From Myxococcales bacterium (lineage in GTDB: Bacteria; Myxococcota_A; Polyangia; Polyangiales; GCA-016699535): a stretch of DNA of 64,000 nt. Positions 35,708 to 45,800 of the stretch are shown piece after piece. The DNA lies in assembly GCA_020633325.1 (NCBI GenBank), contig JACKDX010000001.1, forward strand, positions 930,001 through 994,000. The letters run 5' to 3'. The notes under the pieces are model-generated. The model was not told where the DNA came from. It worked only from the letters and a program-made list of their open reading frames with translations, and ran no database searches. The position numbers were made by a program, and so were the translations under genes. Within the stretch, counting starts at the first letter, position 1. Each line of letters opens with the position of its first letter.

Positions 35708-36187
35708 CTACAGCCAGCGGCGGACTTGGCGTTTGTAGGCGAGGTATGCGTCGCCGAACTTGCTCGTGAGATAGCGTTCTTCTTTCGCAATGACGAGGCG
35801 GTCGAGTGCGATCATCAGAGGCAACATCATGAGCGCCATCCACAAGCTATTGATCGACAAGGCCGTTCCAAACACGATGAAGACAAACGACAAGTAGATC
35901 GGGTTTCTGGTGCGCCGATACAAGCCCTGCCCAATCAGTTGAGTGGTGGCTTTCCAGGGCTCGACGTGCGTGCGGTGTCGCTTAAAGAGTGCCGCACAAT
36001 AAAAGATGGTCGCTACCGCGCCAAGAACTACGGCGCCGCCAAAGACCCGCAGCCACCATGATGGCATGGTCAAGATGGGCAGAGGCGCTATGAAGTGCAA
36101 AACCAGTCCCAAACCAATGCATATCAGCAGCATCAACGGCGGCGGCACTCGCACCTGGGCACTATCGGGCTCTATCTTCATAGGCAT
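35708..36187 (-). CDS. Isoprenylcysteine carboxyl methyltransferase-like membrane protein
   Basis: A 159-residue membrane protein with four hydrophobic segments (LMLLICIGLGLVLHFI, LRVFGGAVVLGAVATIFYC and two later). The C-terminal motif RNPIYLSFVFIVFG and EERYLTSKFGDAYLAYKRQVRRWL are the SAM-binding signature of the ICMT/PEMT/NnrU-like group. Members methylate small or lipid substrates in the membrane; the substrate here is unknown. Confidence 0.86.
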   Translation of the reverse strand: MPMKIEPDSAQVRVPPPLMLLICIGLGLVLHFIAPLPILTMPSWWLRVFGGAVVLGAVATIFYCAALFKRHRTHVEPWKATTQLIGQGLYRRTRNPIYLSFVFIVFGTALSINSLWMALMMLPLMIALDRLVIAKEERYLTSKFGDAYLAYKRQVRRWL

Positions 36188-36535
36188 CTAGGGAGCTTTG
36201 AGCATCGGTCAAGATCGCAACGGCGGCAAAAATTTTTCCAAATGACGTTAGCGCCAGTCTATCGAAGTTCAGCTTCATTGTCTGCTCATGGCCAGCGGGA
36301 GCACTGCTAACCCACGGGGATTACACACAGTTAGCGGTGTTTGCTACGCCGGCGTCTGACGATTGGGATACTCCTAGAAGACTTGAACGGCTACCGCGGA
36401 TGCCGGGTTTCATTGTCGCCAATGTTTAATTCTCGCGTGAGGGAGCGCCTACACAACAGATGCATACGCTCGTGGGACAACACAAACCTTTTCTCACGGC
36501 AGCGTTGTTCTTCTCTCGCGGCCTAAGTACAAGCA
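36188..36535. other. Intergenic region between two leftward genes
   Basis: About 350 bases. Short open frames exist on both strands but none has a ribosome site or recognisable product. It presumably holds the promoter for the methyltransferase gene and the end of the large lipoprotein transcript. Confidence 0.3.
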
Positions 36536-39109
36536 CTAGTCTGTGGAAAAGGAACGGTCGGCGGACTGGGCGTACGTCGAGCCGCCCATGAGCACAGGCC
36601 CTAAGCAGTCACTAAAGTCATCGATGTTGTTGTTGTCAAGGTCGATGTTGGCGATGTAATCGTTGAAGTTACATTCAATGATGACCACGCCCCACTGCCA
36701 TAGTGTAGCGGAAGACAAGTCACTGAGACTGGCAACCGGGCTCCCTCCCGTGCAGGTCGCCGTGCCCGGACCCGTTTGGCTGTCATAAGTTCCTCCGCTC
36801 TCGAGACAACTTGCAAACGCAATCACATCATAGGAGACCATCGGTCCTGGAGGGCTCGCGAAATCAAACGATGTGGTGCTCTTTGGCAGCGCCCATATTA
36901 CTGGGGGAAGTCCACCTCCACCGCCCGCCGTTTGCGCGAACATTCCATAGGTCCAGTCGCCGGAAGGCGCGTGTGGCGTGTAATCCTCCCAACTCAACTC
37001 GGGCGTGGTACCAAGACCCGTCGCCCCATTCGAAGGGGAAAGAAGCGTGACTGGCGTGGTGAAAGTGAGTGGCTGGGTGATATTGGCGCTGCCGTCGAGT
37101 GATTCATATCCGGTGCGATGACTCCGGTTTTGTTCAGAATCGACGTCGCCCGAATCATCGATATCCAGGAACCCTTCAACACGCGAGGCGTCATTCGATC
37201 CGCTGACGAGCGTGGTGAGCGCATAGCTCGTCGCTCCTGGATCAAGGAGCACGCTTGCCCCGACCGCCCCATTGGGACCGTTGTAGTCAAAAGCGGCCAC
37301 ATATATCGGAGCACTGATGTCAGTGAGGTTTGTGATGCCTCCAGTAATCGTAACCGTGTCATCCCCGAGATCGTCGATGACGAAGTAGCTTGAGATGGAG
37401 TTGGAGCGCGCATCGTAGTCAGCATTGGGCACCGAGAGGTCCACGTCATAGGCGTGAATCGACGCCTGATAGGCGTGGTCGTCCAAAGGCGCACCGCCCG
37501 TCAACGGCACGTTGGCAGTGGCGGTGACCACACCCGTGCTGCCGTGGTATGCGCCGTCCACTGCATTCAGCCACATCTGATACGACGCGGCATTGGGGAC
37601 GGGGTCCCAGCTATACGTGGCGTTTGTCGTCGATGCTGCCGCGCCCGTCGGGCTGGTCAATGGAACGCGGCGACTGAGTCTAGTGACAGCGCTAATAGTA
37701 TCGACCTGAATGTGCACAAGGTCCAGATCAATGTTGCGATAGGCAAAAACGTAATCGCCCACATCCGAGGTGTCGGGAGCCGGCCAACCGAAAGAAAAGT
37801 GGTCATCGTCAGCGTTCCAGTCGTAGCTAGAGTCTGTGTTGTTAGCTACATCGCTTCCGCAACCGCCGTCATCGAGCATGGTTTCCGTAGACCCGTTGGG
37901 ATGGGTCACCCAAGGCGAGCTCAAGTCATCCAGCGAGGAGCTGCCGTCGAGATTCGCTTCGGCGAACATGAAAAAGCCGCCACAGATGCCCTCGCCGGGC
38001 TCGAAATCACCGCTGCTCGGCGGGTTTTCCCTCCAGGGCGCTTGGGCCCGTGCGGACTCGTTGTTGGCGAAGACATTGAAATCACGATAAAAGCTGGCTC
38101 CGCTGACATCGATGATTTCCACGTCTGGCAATGTCGGGTCATCGTTGTCAGTCACCACGATTGCGTCGCTGAGCGCTGCCTGGGGATCTGAGGGGAGCGT
38201 AGGCTCGAGGTCAGGACCGGTTGCGTTCGGACCCGAGGCGTCGCGGAAGGCTCTCACATAATAGGTGCCACGACCCACAAGCACTGTGTACGGAGTGGAA
38301 GGCAACAATGTGTTAGGGGTATCGGTAATGATGATTTCTTTGATATGGTTTTGAACGATATCGTCGCTGCCATACACGCGCAGATATACCGTGCCATTGG
38401 GCTCGCCTGAACTTTGACTCACGGTGCCCGACAAAGAGACGGCAAACTGTCGCACGTCAATGTCAACCGGATTCGAGACGCCAAACTCGTTACTTTGGGT
38501 CACGCGCACCGTCAGCTCCGTGCCAGGTGCCGCCTCGGCATATGTGAGAGGGAAGCTGAATGTTCCGTCGGTGCCAATAGTAGCCGTCGCTTCACCTAGA
38601 CTCGTGGCATCCTCCATCATCTTGGCGCGCACGGTCAGACCCGCAACGCCCGTGCCCGCGATTGTTACCGGAGAATCGATCTCCTCGTTTGTAAGAGGCG
38701 TCGTGACGTCTGGCTCTGCCGGAGGGATTCCTTGCACAACGGTCACGGAAGCAGCCTCTGAAGTACCCAGCTCTGTTTGCTGAGTAACATGAACGTCCAG
38801 TTTCCGGCCTTGGGACGGTTCGGCATATGGCAAGCTTAGTGTGTAGTTGCCGTTGGCATCTGCCGTTGTGGTGGCAGAGCCTAGTTCGGAACCGTCGAGC
38901 ACCACCATCGCGTCGATGGCCGCTGAGGCTTCTGCAGTGCCTGAAACCGTGATGGGACTTGCCACGACCGCGCCTTCGGCAGGTTCGGTGATCGTTGGCA
39001 CTGCCACCACCGTCTCTGGTATCTTAGGATTGTCATCGCTGCAGCCTGCGAAGAAAGCCAACGTTGTCCAAACTGCAAACTGCCCGGCGGTGCGAAACCA
39101 AGTATTCAT
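36536..39109 (-). CDS. Large secreted lipoprotein with bacterial Ig-like repeats
   Basis: An 857-residue protein. Its N-terminus ends in a lipobox (TLAFFAGC), with the anchor cysteine at residue 22. Two Ig-like domains follow at about 30-115 and 130-220 (PTITEPAEGAVVASPITVSG and PLTNEEIDSPVTIAGTGVAG, with matching TELGTSEAASVTV / NEFGVSNPVDIDV ends). A carboxypeptidase-regulatory-like domain (SLSGTVSQSSGEPNGTVYLR) comes next, then a long Asp-rich region with several beta-sandwich modules. The start is fixed by an AGGGATGG ribosome site and the signal peptide. It is probably a cell-surface protein; the binding partner is unknown. Confidence 0.87.
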   Translation of the reverse strand: MNTWFRTAGQFAVWTTLAFFAGCSDDNPKIPETVVAVPTITEPAEGAVVASPITVSGTAEASAAIDAMVVLDGSELGSATTTADANGNYTLSLPYAEPSQGRKLDVHVTQQTELGTSEAASVTVVQGIPPAEPDVTTPLTNEEIDSPVTIAGTGVAGLTVRAKMMEDATSLGEATATIGTDGTFSFPLTYAEAAPGTELTVRVTQSNEFGVSNPVDIDVRQFAVSLSGTVSQSSGEPNGTVYLRVYGSDDIVQNHIKEIIITDTPNTLLPSTPYTVLVGRGTYYVRAFRDASGPNATGPDLEPTLPSDPQAALSDAIVVTDNDDPTLPDVEIIDVSGASFYRDFNVFANNESARAQAPWRENPPSSGDFEPGEGICGGFFMFAEANLDGSSSLDDLSSPWVTHPNGSTETMLDDGGCGSDVANNTDSSYDWNADDDHFSFGWPAPDTSDVGDYVFAYRNIDLDLVHIQVDTISAVTRLSRRVPLTSPTGAAASTTNATYSWDPVPNAASYQMWLNAVDGAYHGSTGVVTATANVPLTGGAPLDDHAYQASIHAYDVDLSVPNADYDARSNSISSYFVIDDLGDDTVTITGGITNLTDISAPIYVAAFDYNGPNGAVGASVLLDPGATSYALTTLVSGSNDASRVEGFLDIDDSGDVDSEQNRSHRTGYESLDGSANITQPLTFTTPVTLLSPSNGATGLGTTPELSWEDYTPHAPSGDWTYGMFAQTAGGGGGLPPVIWALPKSTTSFDFASPPGPMVSYDVIAFASCLESGGTYDSQTGPGTATCTGGSPVASLSDLSSATLWQWGVVIIECNFNDYIANIDLDNNNIDDFSDCLGPVLMGGSTYAQSADRSFSTD

Positions 39110-39324
39110 GATCCATCCCTTTGTGAGGAACGAGAGTATCGTACACACGCGTGTGATCGTCAAACCCCAGAGCGCTCGCTCGAAGCTATTTTCTCGTGTA
39201 TGCTCATCGGCATGCGATTTTTTTTTGCGCCGTGTGTATGTGGTTGTCGCTCGGGGCCATACATTGCAAAGGCACGTTCAAAGCCCCTGCAGTCAGGGCA
39301 CAAGAACACCATGAGAGGTACACG

Positions 39325-39870
39325 ATGAATGCTGTCAAAGCTCCAACGGCGACAGAGACCGCTATCTTTGCCGGTGGCTGCTTCTGGTGCATGGAGGCGG
39401 CCTACGACAAGGTCAATGGCGTCATATCGACGGTCTCCGGATATACGGGTGGGGAAACCCAGAATCCCACGTACGAGGAAGTATCTACTTCAAAGACGGG
39501 GCACTTTGAAGCCGTGCGGGTGACCTACGACCCCTCAAAGGTAAGTTATAGGGAGCTTTTGGATGTATTTTGGCACAACATTGATCCTACCGTAAAAGAC
39601 CGACAGTTTTGCGACGTGGGCAGTCAGTACCGCAGCGCCATCTTTTACGCTGATGCTTCGCAATACGCCCTCGCCGCAAAGAGCAAAGCCACGATCGAAG
39701 ATCGACTTCGGCAAACATCGCACACGGAGCTGCGTCAAGCGAAACATTTTTATCCTGCTGAGGCGTATCACCAGAAGTTCTACAAGAAGCAGCCTGAGCG
39801 ATACGAAAGTTACAAAGCCCAATGTGGTCGCGATCAGCGCTTAAAAGAGCTTTGGTCGGATCCCCGTTGA
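39325..39870 (+). CDS. msrA: Peptide-methionine (S)-S-oxide reductase MsrA
   Basis: A 181-residue repair enzyme with catalytic GGCFWCMEAAYD near residue 20, GYTGGETQNPTYEEV, and FWHNIDPTVKDRQFCDVGSQYRSAIF. The extra cysteine in GCFWC and C-terminal QCGRDQR supply recycling thiols. ATG 39325 is preceded by AGAGGT with good spacing. Upstream, the same frame stays open to GTG 39196 and encodes an export-like leader. That leader gains a proper ATG (39212) only if the nine-T run at 39218-39226 had ten Ts. The enzyme may therefore have a second, exported form or carry a sequencing or slippage change. Confidence 0.93.
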   Translation: MNAVKAPTATETAIFAGGCFWCMEAAYDKVNGVISTVSGYTGGETQNPTYEEVSTSKTGHFEAVRVTYDPSKVSYRELLDVFWHNIDPTVKDRQFCDVGSQYRSAIFYADASQYALAAKSKATIEDRLRQTSHTELRQAKHFYPAEAYHQKFYKKQPERYESYKAQCGRDQRLKELWSDPR

Positions 39871-40032
39871 GCCCCAAGTGCCCGCATTGCTCCGGCGCAA
39901 ACTTGCCTCAGCGGGGCGCTATCGACACACACGGGCAGCGATTTTCGCCCTAAAAACCGCCTGATCCAGATGGTACGCTAGTTGCATAGAAAAGGCGCAC
40001 AATAGATCAACCATCACAAATAAGGAGCAAAT

Positions 40033-40230
40033 ATGAATTGGGATCAAGTAATAGGTAATTGGGACCAGGTCCAGGGAAACATCAGAACGCGATGGGGCAA
40101 GCTCACAGATGACGATTTGGAGCAAGCGAAAGGCCAAAAAGACATCTTGGTCGGCAAGATTCGCGAGCGCTACGGGATTAAAAAAGAAGAAGCTCAGGAA
40201 CAAGTCACCGGTTGGCTTAACGAGCTGTAA
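40033..40230 (+). CDS. CsbD-family stress protein
   Basis: A 65-residue polar protein matching the CsbD fold (MNWDQVIGNWDQVQGNIRTRW, then GKLTDDDLEQAKGQKDILVGK, shown in parts). Members are abundant under general stress in many bacteria; molecular role unknown. AGGAG 6 nt before the ATG is a strong ribosome site. It ends just before a long hairpin and is probably monocistronic. Confidence 0.93.
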   Translation: MNWDQVIGNWDQVQGNIRTRWGKLTDDDLEQAKGQKDILVGKIRERYGIKKEEAQEQVTGWLNEL

Positions 40231-40242
40231 GCACGCGTCATG

Positions 40243-40265
40243 GATGGGGAGCTAGGCTCCCCATC
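40243..40265 (+). terminator. GC-rich hairpin after the csbD-like gene
   Basis: A perfect 10-bp stem GATGGGGAGC/GCTCCCCATC with a 3-nt loop. No T run follows, so it may act as an attenuating or stabilising structure rather than a strong intrinsic terminator. Confidence 0.55.
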
Positions 40266-40329
40266 GCGTGGTGCTTGGGTCTCCTCGCGGTTCTAATATC
40301 ACCCAGAACGTGATACAATTCGCGCCACG

Positions 40330-41613
40330 ATGCGCTTCAACTTTAACACAGCTTTCGCGGCATTGTTGGGCGGGGTTTCTCTTGCATCGACCACACACGC
40401 GGAGGAAGGCTGCCTCGAAGTAGAGCGAGGCAGCCTCGTTTCATGCGTCTTGGCGCGCAGCTTAGATGTTTCTATCCAATCGACTGAAGTCGACGCGCGC
40501 CGAGGCAGAAAATTAGCCGCTGGCGGGTGGCTCCCCTCAAATCCGGTGTTGTCGTTTTCGGTAGCCAGACGCGATCCTCAGGGTTCGGGGGGCGCGGCCA
40601 CCAATTGGTACGCGACCCTCGAGCAAGAAGTGGAGATCGCGGGGCAACAAGTGCTGCGCGCGAAAGCAGCCGGATACGAGATGCGTGCTGAACAACACCG
40701 CCTCCGGGCCATACGGCGGGACGTGGCGGCGTTAGCATGGCAAGTGTATTTTGAGGCGTTGGCCACTCACGAAGGATTGGCGCTCGCCAGAAAACTTGAG
40801 CACATTCAAACGCAGATTGCCGAAGTAGCCACTGCGCGCGCACAAGAGGGATTAAATGCTCGCGTCGATGCGGACCTTGCACATGCGGCGATGGTGAAAG
40901 CCACGCAAAACCGATTTGATGCCGAAAGGGCCAAAAAGCTCGCAGTCGCTTGGCTGCACATTCTTTATGGGCGCGAGCCATGGGGACCACAGATGGAAAT
41001 CAAGGGTCAGCTGAAGCCCCTAGACGCTGCAACGAAAATTGCGCAACGCCCACCCCACGAGAGCGTTGTCTCTCGGCCGACAGTCGCCGCGTTGAGAGAC
41101 GAGGAAAGGGGGTTCGCAACACGGGCCAGCGCTTTGCGCCGGGCACGCGTGCCAAACCCGACCGTTTCATTGTATGCTCAAGATGATGGGTTCGATGAGA
41201 AGGTGTTCGGCGTAGGTCTATCTGTACCGATTACGTTGCCATCGCCCGTGGGGAAGAGTTTTAGCGGCGAAGCCGCTGAAGCTGAGAGTCGTTCGCAACA
41301 AGCGTCACTTCAGGCCAAGAGTAAGCAGTTGTCTCTGAAGCTAGAGCTTTATCGGGCACTCACGGATTATCGTACGCGGGAACAACAAGTCGCCGCCCAG
41401 TCTTACGGGGATACCCAACGCGCGCGGCGCACCTTTGAGGCGATTGCCGAAGAGGTACGGGTGGGTCACATGATGCCAAGAGACGCACTCAACCTGCAGA
41501 AGGGATTGACCGAGTTTCTGCTTAATGACGTCTCCAACAGACTTCTTTTGGCCCTCGCGTCCGTTCGGCTGGCGCACGCCGCAGGCATGCCGCTTGAAAA
41601 AGGCGTGCAATGA
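40330..41613 (+). CDS. TolC-family outer-membrane efflux factor (CzcC-like)
   Basis: A 427-residue outer-membrane channel protein. Residues 1-24 form a signal peptide (AALLGGVSLASTTHA). The rest is long amphipathic helices in two repeats typical of TolC, with GWLPSNPVLSFSVARR near the start. It forms the exit duct of the efflux pump encoded by the next two genes. The stop overlaps the adaptor start by four bases (ATGA). Confidence 0.92.
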   Translation: MRFNFNTAFAALLGGVSLASTTHAEEGCLEVERGSLVSCVLARSLDVSIQSTEVDARRGRKLAAGGWLPSNPVLSFSVARRDPQGSGGAATNWYATLEQEVEIAGQQVLRAKAAGYEMRAEQHRLRAIRRDVAALAWQVYFEALATHEGLALARKLEHIQTQIAEVATARAQEGLNARVDADLAHAAMVKATQNRFDAERAKKLAVAWLHILYGREPWGPQMEIKGQLKPLDAATKIAQRPPHESVVSRPTVAALRDEERGFATRASALRRARVPNPTVSLYAQDDGFDEKVFGVGLSVPITLPSPVGKSFSGEAAEAESRSQQASLQAKSKQLSLKLELYRALTDYRTREQQVAAQSYGDTQRARRTFEAIAEEVRVGHMMPRDALNLQKGLTEFLLNDVSNRLLLALASVRLAHAAGMPLEKGVQ

Positions 41614-42809
41614 AACGTCGTTTTGCGCGCGTGTGCTTTCTGGCATCGCTCGGAATACTTGCGGCTTGCTCGACAGGACAGCAGAACAAGAATAACGAAC
41701 GGCCGACTTCTCAGAGCATACCTACGCCGCATGCCGATGAGCCTGAGCATACACAATTGTCGCGCAAACTGAGGCTAGCGCCAGAAGTTGTTGCTTCTGC
41801 GCACATTCGGACTGCACCGGTATCCCGAGAGGCCTTGGCAGAGACGATCACTCTCTCGGGGGAGATCGTCGCCATTCCCGACCGCACCGCTCGCGTTTCA
41901 AGCCCTGTCGCAGGGCGCATCAGCAAAGTATTTATCAACGAGGGGGACGTTGTCCAAAAGGGCAAACCACTTGCCATGCTCAAAATCGTGGATTTGGGCA
42001 ATGTGCAAGCCGCATATACTTCTTCGGCAGCGCGAGCGGCTGCTGCTCAACACAATGTAAGCCGTCTAAAGGCATTGGTGGCTAAAGGCCTGGGAGCGAA
42101 ACAGGAGCTGGCCGAGGCGAATGCGCTGGCTGAATCGCTGAACGCCGAAGCATCGGCGCTCAAGGGTCAGCTTACCGCATTAGGAATAGGTGCGGGTCAG
42201 GGAGCGTCGACTTCAGAACTCACTTTGCGTGCGCCTTTGAGCGGCACCGTGATTGCACGGCAGGCCGTCGTGGGGCAGCCGGTCTCTGTGGATGCGAGTG
42301 TGGCGACGATCTCGGATCTCTCTGAGACATGGTTTTTAGCCAGAGTCTTTGAGAAGGACCTCGCCAAGTTGCGGCGACAAGCGGACGCGGAAGTCGAGCT
42401 CAATGCATACCCCGAGCAGCGCTTCATAGGGAAAGTGACGTATGTGGGCAAGCAAATCGATCCCGTGGCGCGCACTGTGACTGCGCGTATTCCGTTGGTT
42501 AACCGCGATGATATTTTGCGAGAAGGTCTGTTTGGAACAGCCCATGTTTCACTAAAAAGCGCCTCCGAAAAGCAGAGCCCGGTCCTGGTAGTGCCCCGCA
42601 ATGCCGTCACGGAGATCGGCGGCAAGTCAGTGGTATTCGTGCAGCACGCCGATAACGACTTCGAGCTGCACGATGTGGTGCTAGGTGCTGACGCCTTAGG
42701 CAAAGTTCACGTTCTTTCGGGTCTTCGGGAAGGTGAGCAGGTTGTGATCGACGGCGTGTTCTCACTTAAGAGCATGATGCTGAAGGGCACGTTTTCCGAG
42801 GAGGACTAA
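41610..42809 (+). CDS. RND periplasmic adaptor (CzcB/CusB family), lipoprotein
   Basis: A 399-residue membrane-fusion protein. The N-terminus MKRRFARVCFLASLGILAAC is a lipoprotein signal. A barrel-sandwich (biotinyl-lipoyl) domain is split around a short helical hairpin: RVSSPVAGRISKVFINEGDV and later TLRAPLSGTVIARQAVVGQP. A beta-barrel domain (ARVFEKDLAKLRRQADAEVEL) and membrane-proximal domain follow. It links the RND pump to the TolC-like channel. No His-rich metal-binding N-terminus is present. Confidence 0.93.
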   Translation: MKRRFARVCFLASLGILAACSTGQQNKNNERPTSQSIPTPHADEPEHTQLSRKLRLAPEVVASAHIRTAPVSREALAETITLSGEIVAIPDRTARVSSPVAGRISKVFINEGDVVQKGKPLAMLKIVDLGNVQAAYTSSAARAAAAQHNVSRLKALVAKGLGAKQELAEANALAESLNAEASALKGQLTALGIGAGQGASTSELTLRAPLSGTVIARQAVVGQPVSVDASVATISDLSETWFLARVFEKDLAKLRRQADAEVELNAYPEQRFIGKVTYVGKQIDPVARTVTARIPLVNRDDILREGLFGTAHVSLKSASEKQSPVLVVPRNAVTEIGGKSVVFVQHADNDFELHDVVLGADALGKVHVLSGLREGEQVVIDGVFSLKSMMLKGTFSEED

Positions 42810-42812
42810 CCG

Positions 42813-45800
42813 ATGAAACTCGTCGCTCTTTTGGTGCGATGGTCGCTTGCCAATCGGGCCATCGTGCTCGTATGCGCCGTTGTCTTCATTGGGGTAGGCA
42901 TGCGCTCCGCGTTTGAGCTTCCCATCGATGCGGTGCCAGATGTGACCGATGTGCAGGTGCAAGTCATCACGGCAGCGCCCGCACTTTCACCCGTCGAAGT
43001 CGAGCAATACGTCTCCATTCCCGTGGAACGAGCGATGGCTGGGGTGCCCCACGCGAAAGAGGTTCGCTCGGTTTCTAAGTACGGGTTGTCCGTCGTCACC
43101 ATCGTATTTGAGGAAGATACGGAGTTGTATTTTGCCAGACAAATGGTCCACGAACGGATGAGTGAAGCAGAGAGCGCCATTCCCCAGCAATACGGGATTC
43201 CGGAAATGGGGCCAATAAGCAGCGCGCTCGGCGAGGTGTATCAGTTTACCGTACGCAATCCCAAAATGACACTCATGCAGCTCGAAGAACTTCTCGATTG
43301 GACGATCGCGCCATTGTTGCGGACGGTGCCCGGAATTGTGGAGGTCAATAGTTTTGGCGGAGAAGATAAACAGTATCAAGTGGTGCTAGATCCCCAACGA
43401 TTACAAGCCACGGGAGTTTCCATTGCCCAAGTCACCGAAGCGCTTGAGAAAACCAACGCCAATGCTGGCGGAGGCTATATTGAACACAACCGGCAGCATT
43501 TTGTCATCGGCACACGCGGCCTTGTCAGAAGCCTCGAAGATCTCAAGCGCGTCGTGATCGGCGCAACGCCCGAGGGCATTCCTATTACCATCGCCACCGT
43601 GGGTGACGTGCAGTTCGGTCCGCGACTTAGACGGGGCGCAGCAACCATGGACGGCAAAGGAGAAACGGTGGTCGGCGTGGCCTTGATGCTGATGGGAGAG
43701 AATTCTCGCACCGTGACTAAGGGCATTCAGTCAAAGCTTCGCGAGATTGAAGCTAGACTTCCCGAAGGTACCCGCATCGAGGCGTTTTACGATCGGGCCA
43801 AACTTGTCAACAGGACCATTAAGACCGTCGGCACCAATCTTGCGGAGGGTGCGCTTTTGGTGGTGCTGGTGCTCCTGCTCCTGCTTGGCGATATCCGAGC
43901 CGGACTTGTGGTAGCCACCGTTATTCCGTTGTCACTGTTGTTCGCTGTTACTGTAATGAATGCGCTGGGGATGTCAGGGAACCTCATGAGCCTGGGTGCG
44001 ATCGATTTTGGATTGATTGTGGATGGAGCTGTAATCATTGTGGAAAACGCGGTGCGTCGACTTTCTGAAGCCCAAAAAATCGAGGGCCGACCGCTCGTTT
44101 TGGCCGCTCGGACTACCATCATTGAGCGAGCAACTCTGGAGGTGTGTTCGGCGAGCGTGTTCGGGGTCGCGATTGTCGCCATTGTGTATGTACCTATCTT
44201 GGCGCTGACGGGCATGGAGGGAAAGCTGTTTAACCCTATGGCGGTGACGGTACTGCTCGCCCTGTTGGGGGCGTTTTTCTTATCGCTCACGCTGGTCCCG
44301 GTCCTTGCCAGCGCCTGGATCAGGCCGCGTGGATCTCACCGAGATACCTGGCTTGTCCGCACGATGCGCAAACTGTATTTGCCGGTCATAGATCGCCTGC
44401 TGTCTCGCCCGGTGCTCACCATCGGCGCGGCAGTATGCATCTTTGCATGCGCTGTGGTTTTGTTTACCCGCCTGGGAGCTGAGTTTGTGCCGCAACTCGA
44501 CGAGGGCGACTTGCTTATTGAAGCTCGGCGGCTTCCGGGCATCTCCCTTACGGAAACCGTGCAGACTGATCTTCGTATTGAGCGAGCCGTGTTGGAACTC
44601 CCCGAAGTTAAGCACGCGGTGGGGCGTGCGGGGGCACCCGAAATAGGTAACGACCCCATGGGCCTTGAACAAAGCGACATTTACATTGCACTTCGGCCCC
44701 GGAAGGAATGGCGGGCTGGCCTCAGCAAAGCCCAGCTTGCCGAGGAGGTGCTCCACGCTGCCAATAGTAGTGTGCCCGAGGTGGCGAGTTCGATTTCGCA
44801 ACCGATTCAGATGCGAACCAACGAACTCATCGCGGGCATTCGCTCCGATGTAGCGGTGCACGTGTTTGGCCCCGACCTTACGCAGTTGGCACGCATAGGC
44901 GAGCAAATCGCTGAGCATATTCGCGCGATTGAGGGCGCGGTGGATGTGCGCGTGGAACAAGTAGCGGGCTTGCCCTATCTCGAAGTGATTCCCGATCGCG
45001 CCAAGCTCGCCCGCTACGGCCTGACCATCGCGGACATTAACAAAGTCACCGAGACGATGGCGGTGGGGCACCACGTGGGACAGGTGCTGGAGGGTGAGCG
45101 CCGCTTCGGGCTGGTCGTCAAGACCCAACACGGCTTTGGAGGCAGTCTGGATGCACTTGAGGCGCTTCCGTTAAGGGCGCTTAGTGGACAGGTGGTCCCG
45201 CTGGCCGACGTGGCAGAGATGCGTTTTGTGACAGGGCCCGCTCAAGTCAGTCGTCGCGCGCAATCGCGCTTGCTCACGGCGGAGTTTAATGTTCGTGGTC
45301 GTGATTTGTTATCAGTGGTCAAAGAGGCAGAGCAACTACTCACGAAGTCCCTCGTGCTGCCTTCGGGATATCGCATAGAGTTCGGGGGGCAGTTTGAACA
45401 CTATACCGAAGCTAAACACCGGCTCTATTGGGTGCTGCCTATAGTGTTGGCGCTGATTCTGTTCATGCTGTGGCTGGCGTTTCGCTCGATTCGCGCCGCC
45501 CTGCTCATACTGGCCAACGTGCCATTTGCTGTCATTGGCGGCATAGCGGCGCTGTGGCTACGAGGCATTCCCTTTTCGATCTCCGCTGGTGTGGGGTTCA
45601 TCGCACTCTTTGGCGTGGCCGTACTAAATGGCCTGGTATTGGTATCGTTTTCACGACATTTGGAGGCCGATGGGCTTTCGCATGCGGACGCCATTCGCGA
45701 GGCAGCGGAGCTGCGTTTACGCCCAGTGCTCATGACGGCGTTGGTGGCCTCACTTGGGTTTTTGCCCATGGCACTTTCTACCGCTCCTGGCAGCGAGGTT

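Noticed and set aside
36341..36526. Short rightward frame in the spacer after the methyltransferase gene
   Set aside because: No ribosome site and no recognisable sequence.
37454..38191. 245-residue rightward open frame
   Set aside because: It lies fully inside the large Ig-like lipoprotein gene on the opposite strand, whose signal peptide and domains are clear; the rightward frame shows no domain or ribosome site.
44280..45131. 283-residue leftward open frame inside czcA
   Set aside because: It is antisense to a well-conserved RND pump; its long length reflects GC-rich codon structure.
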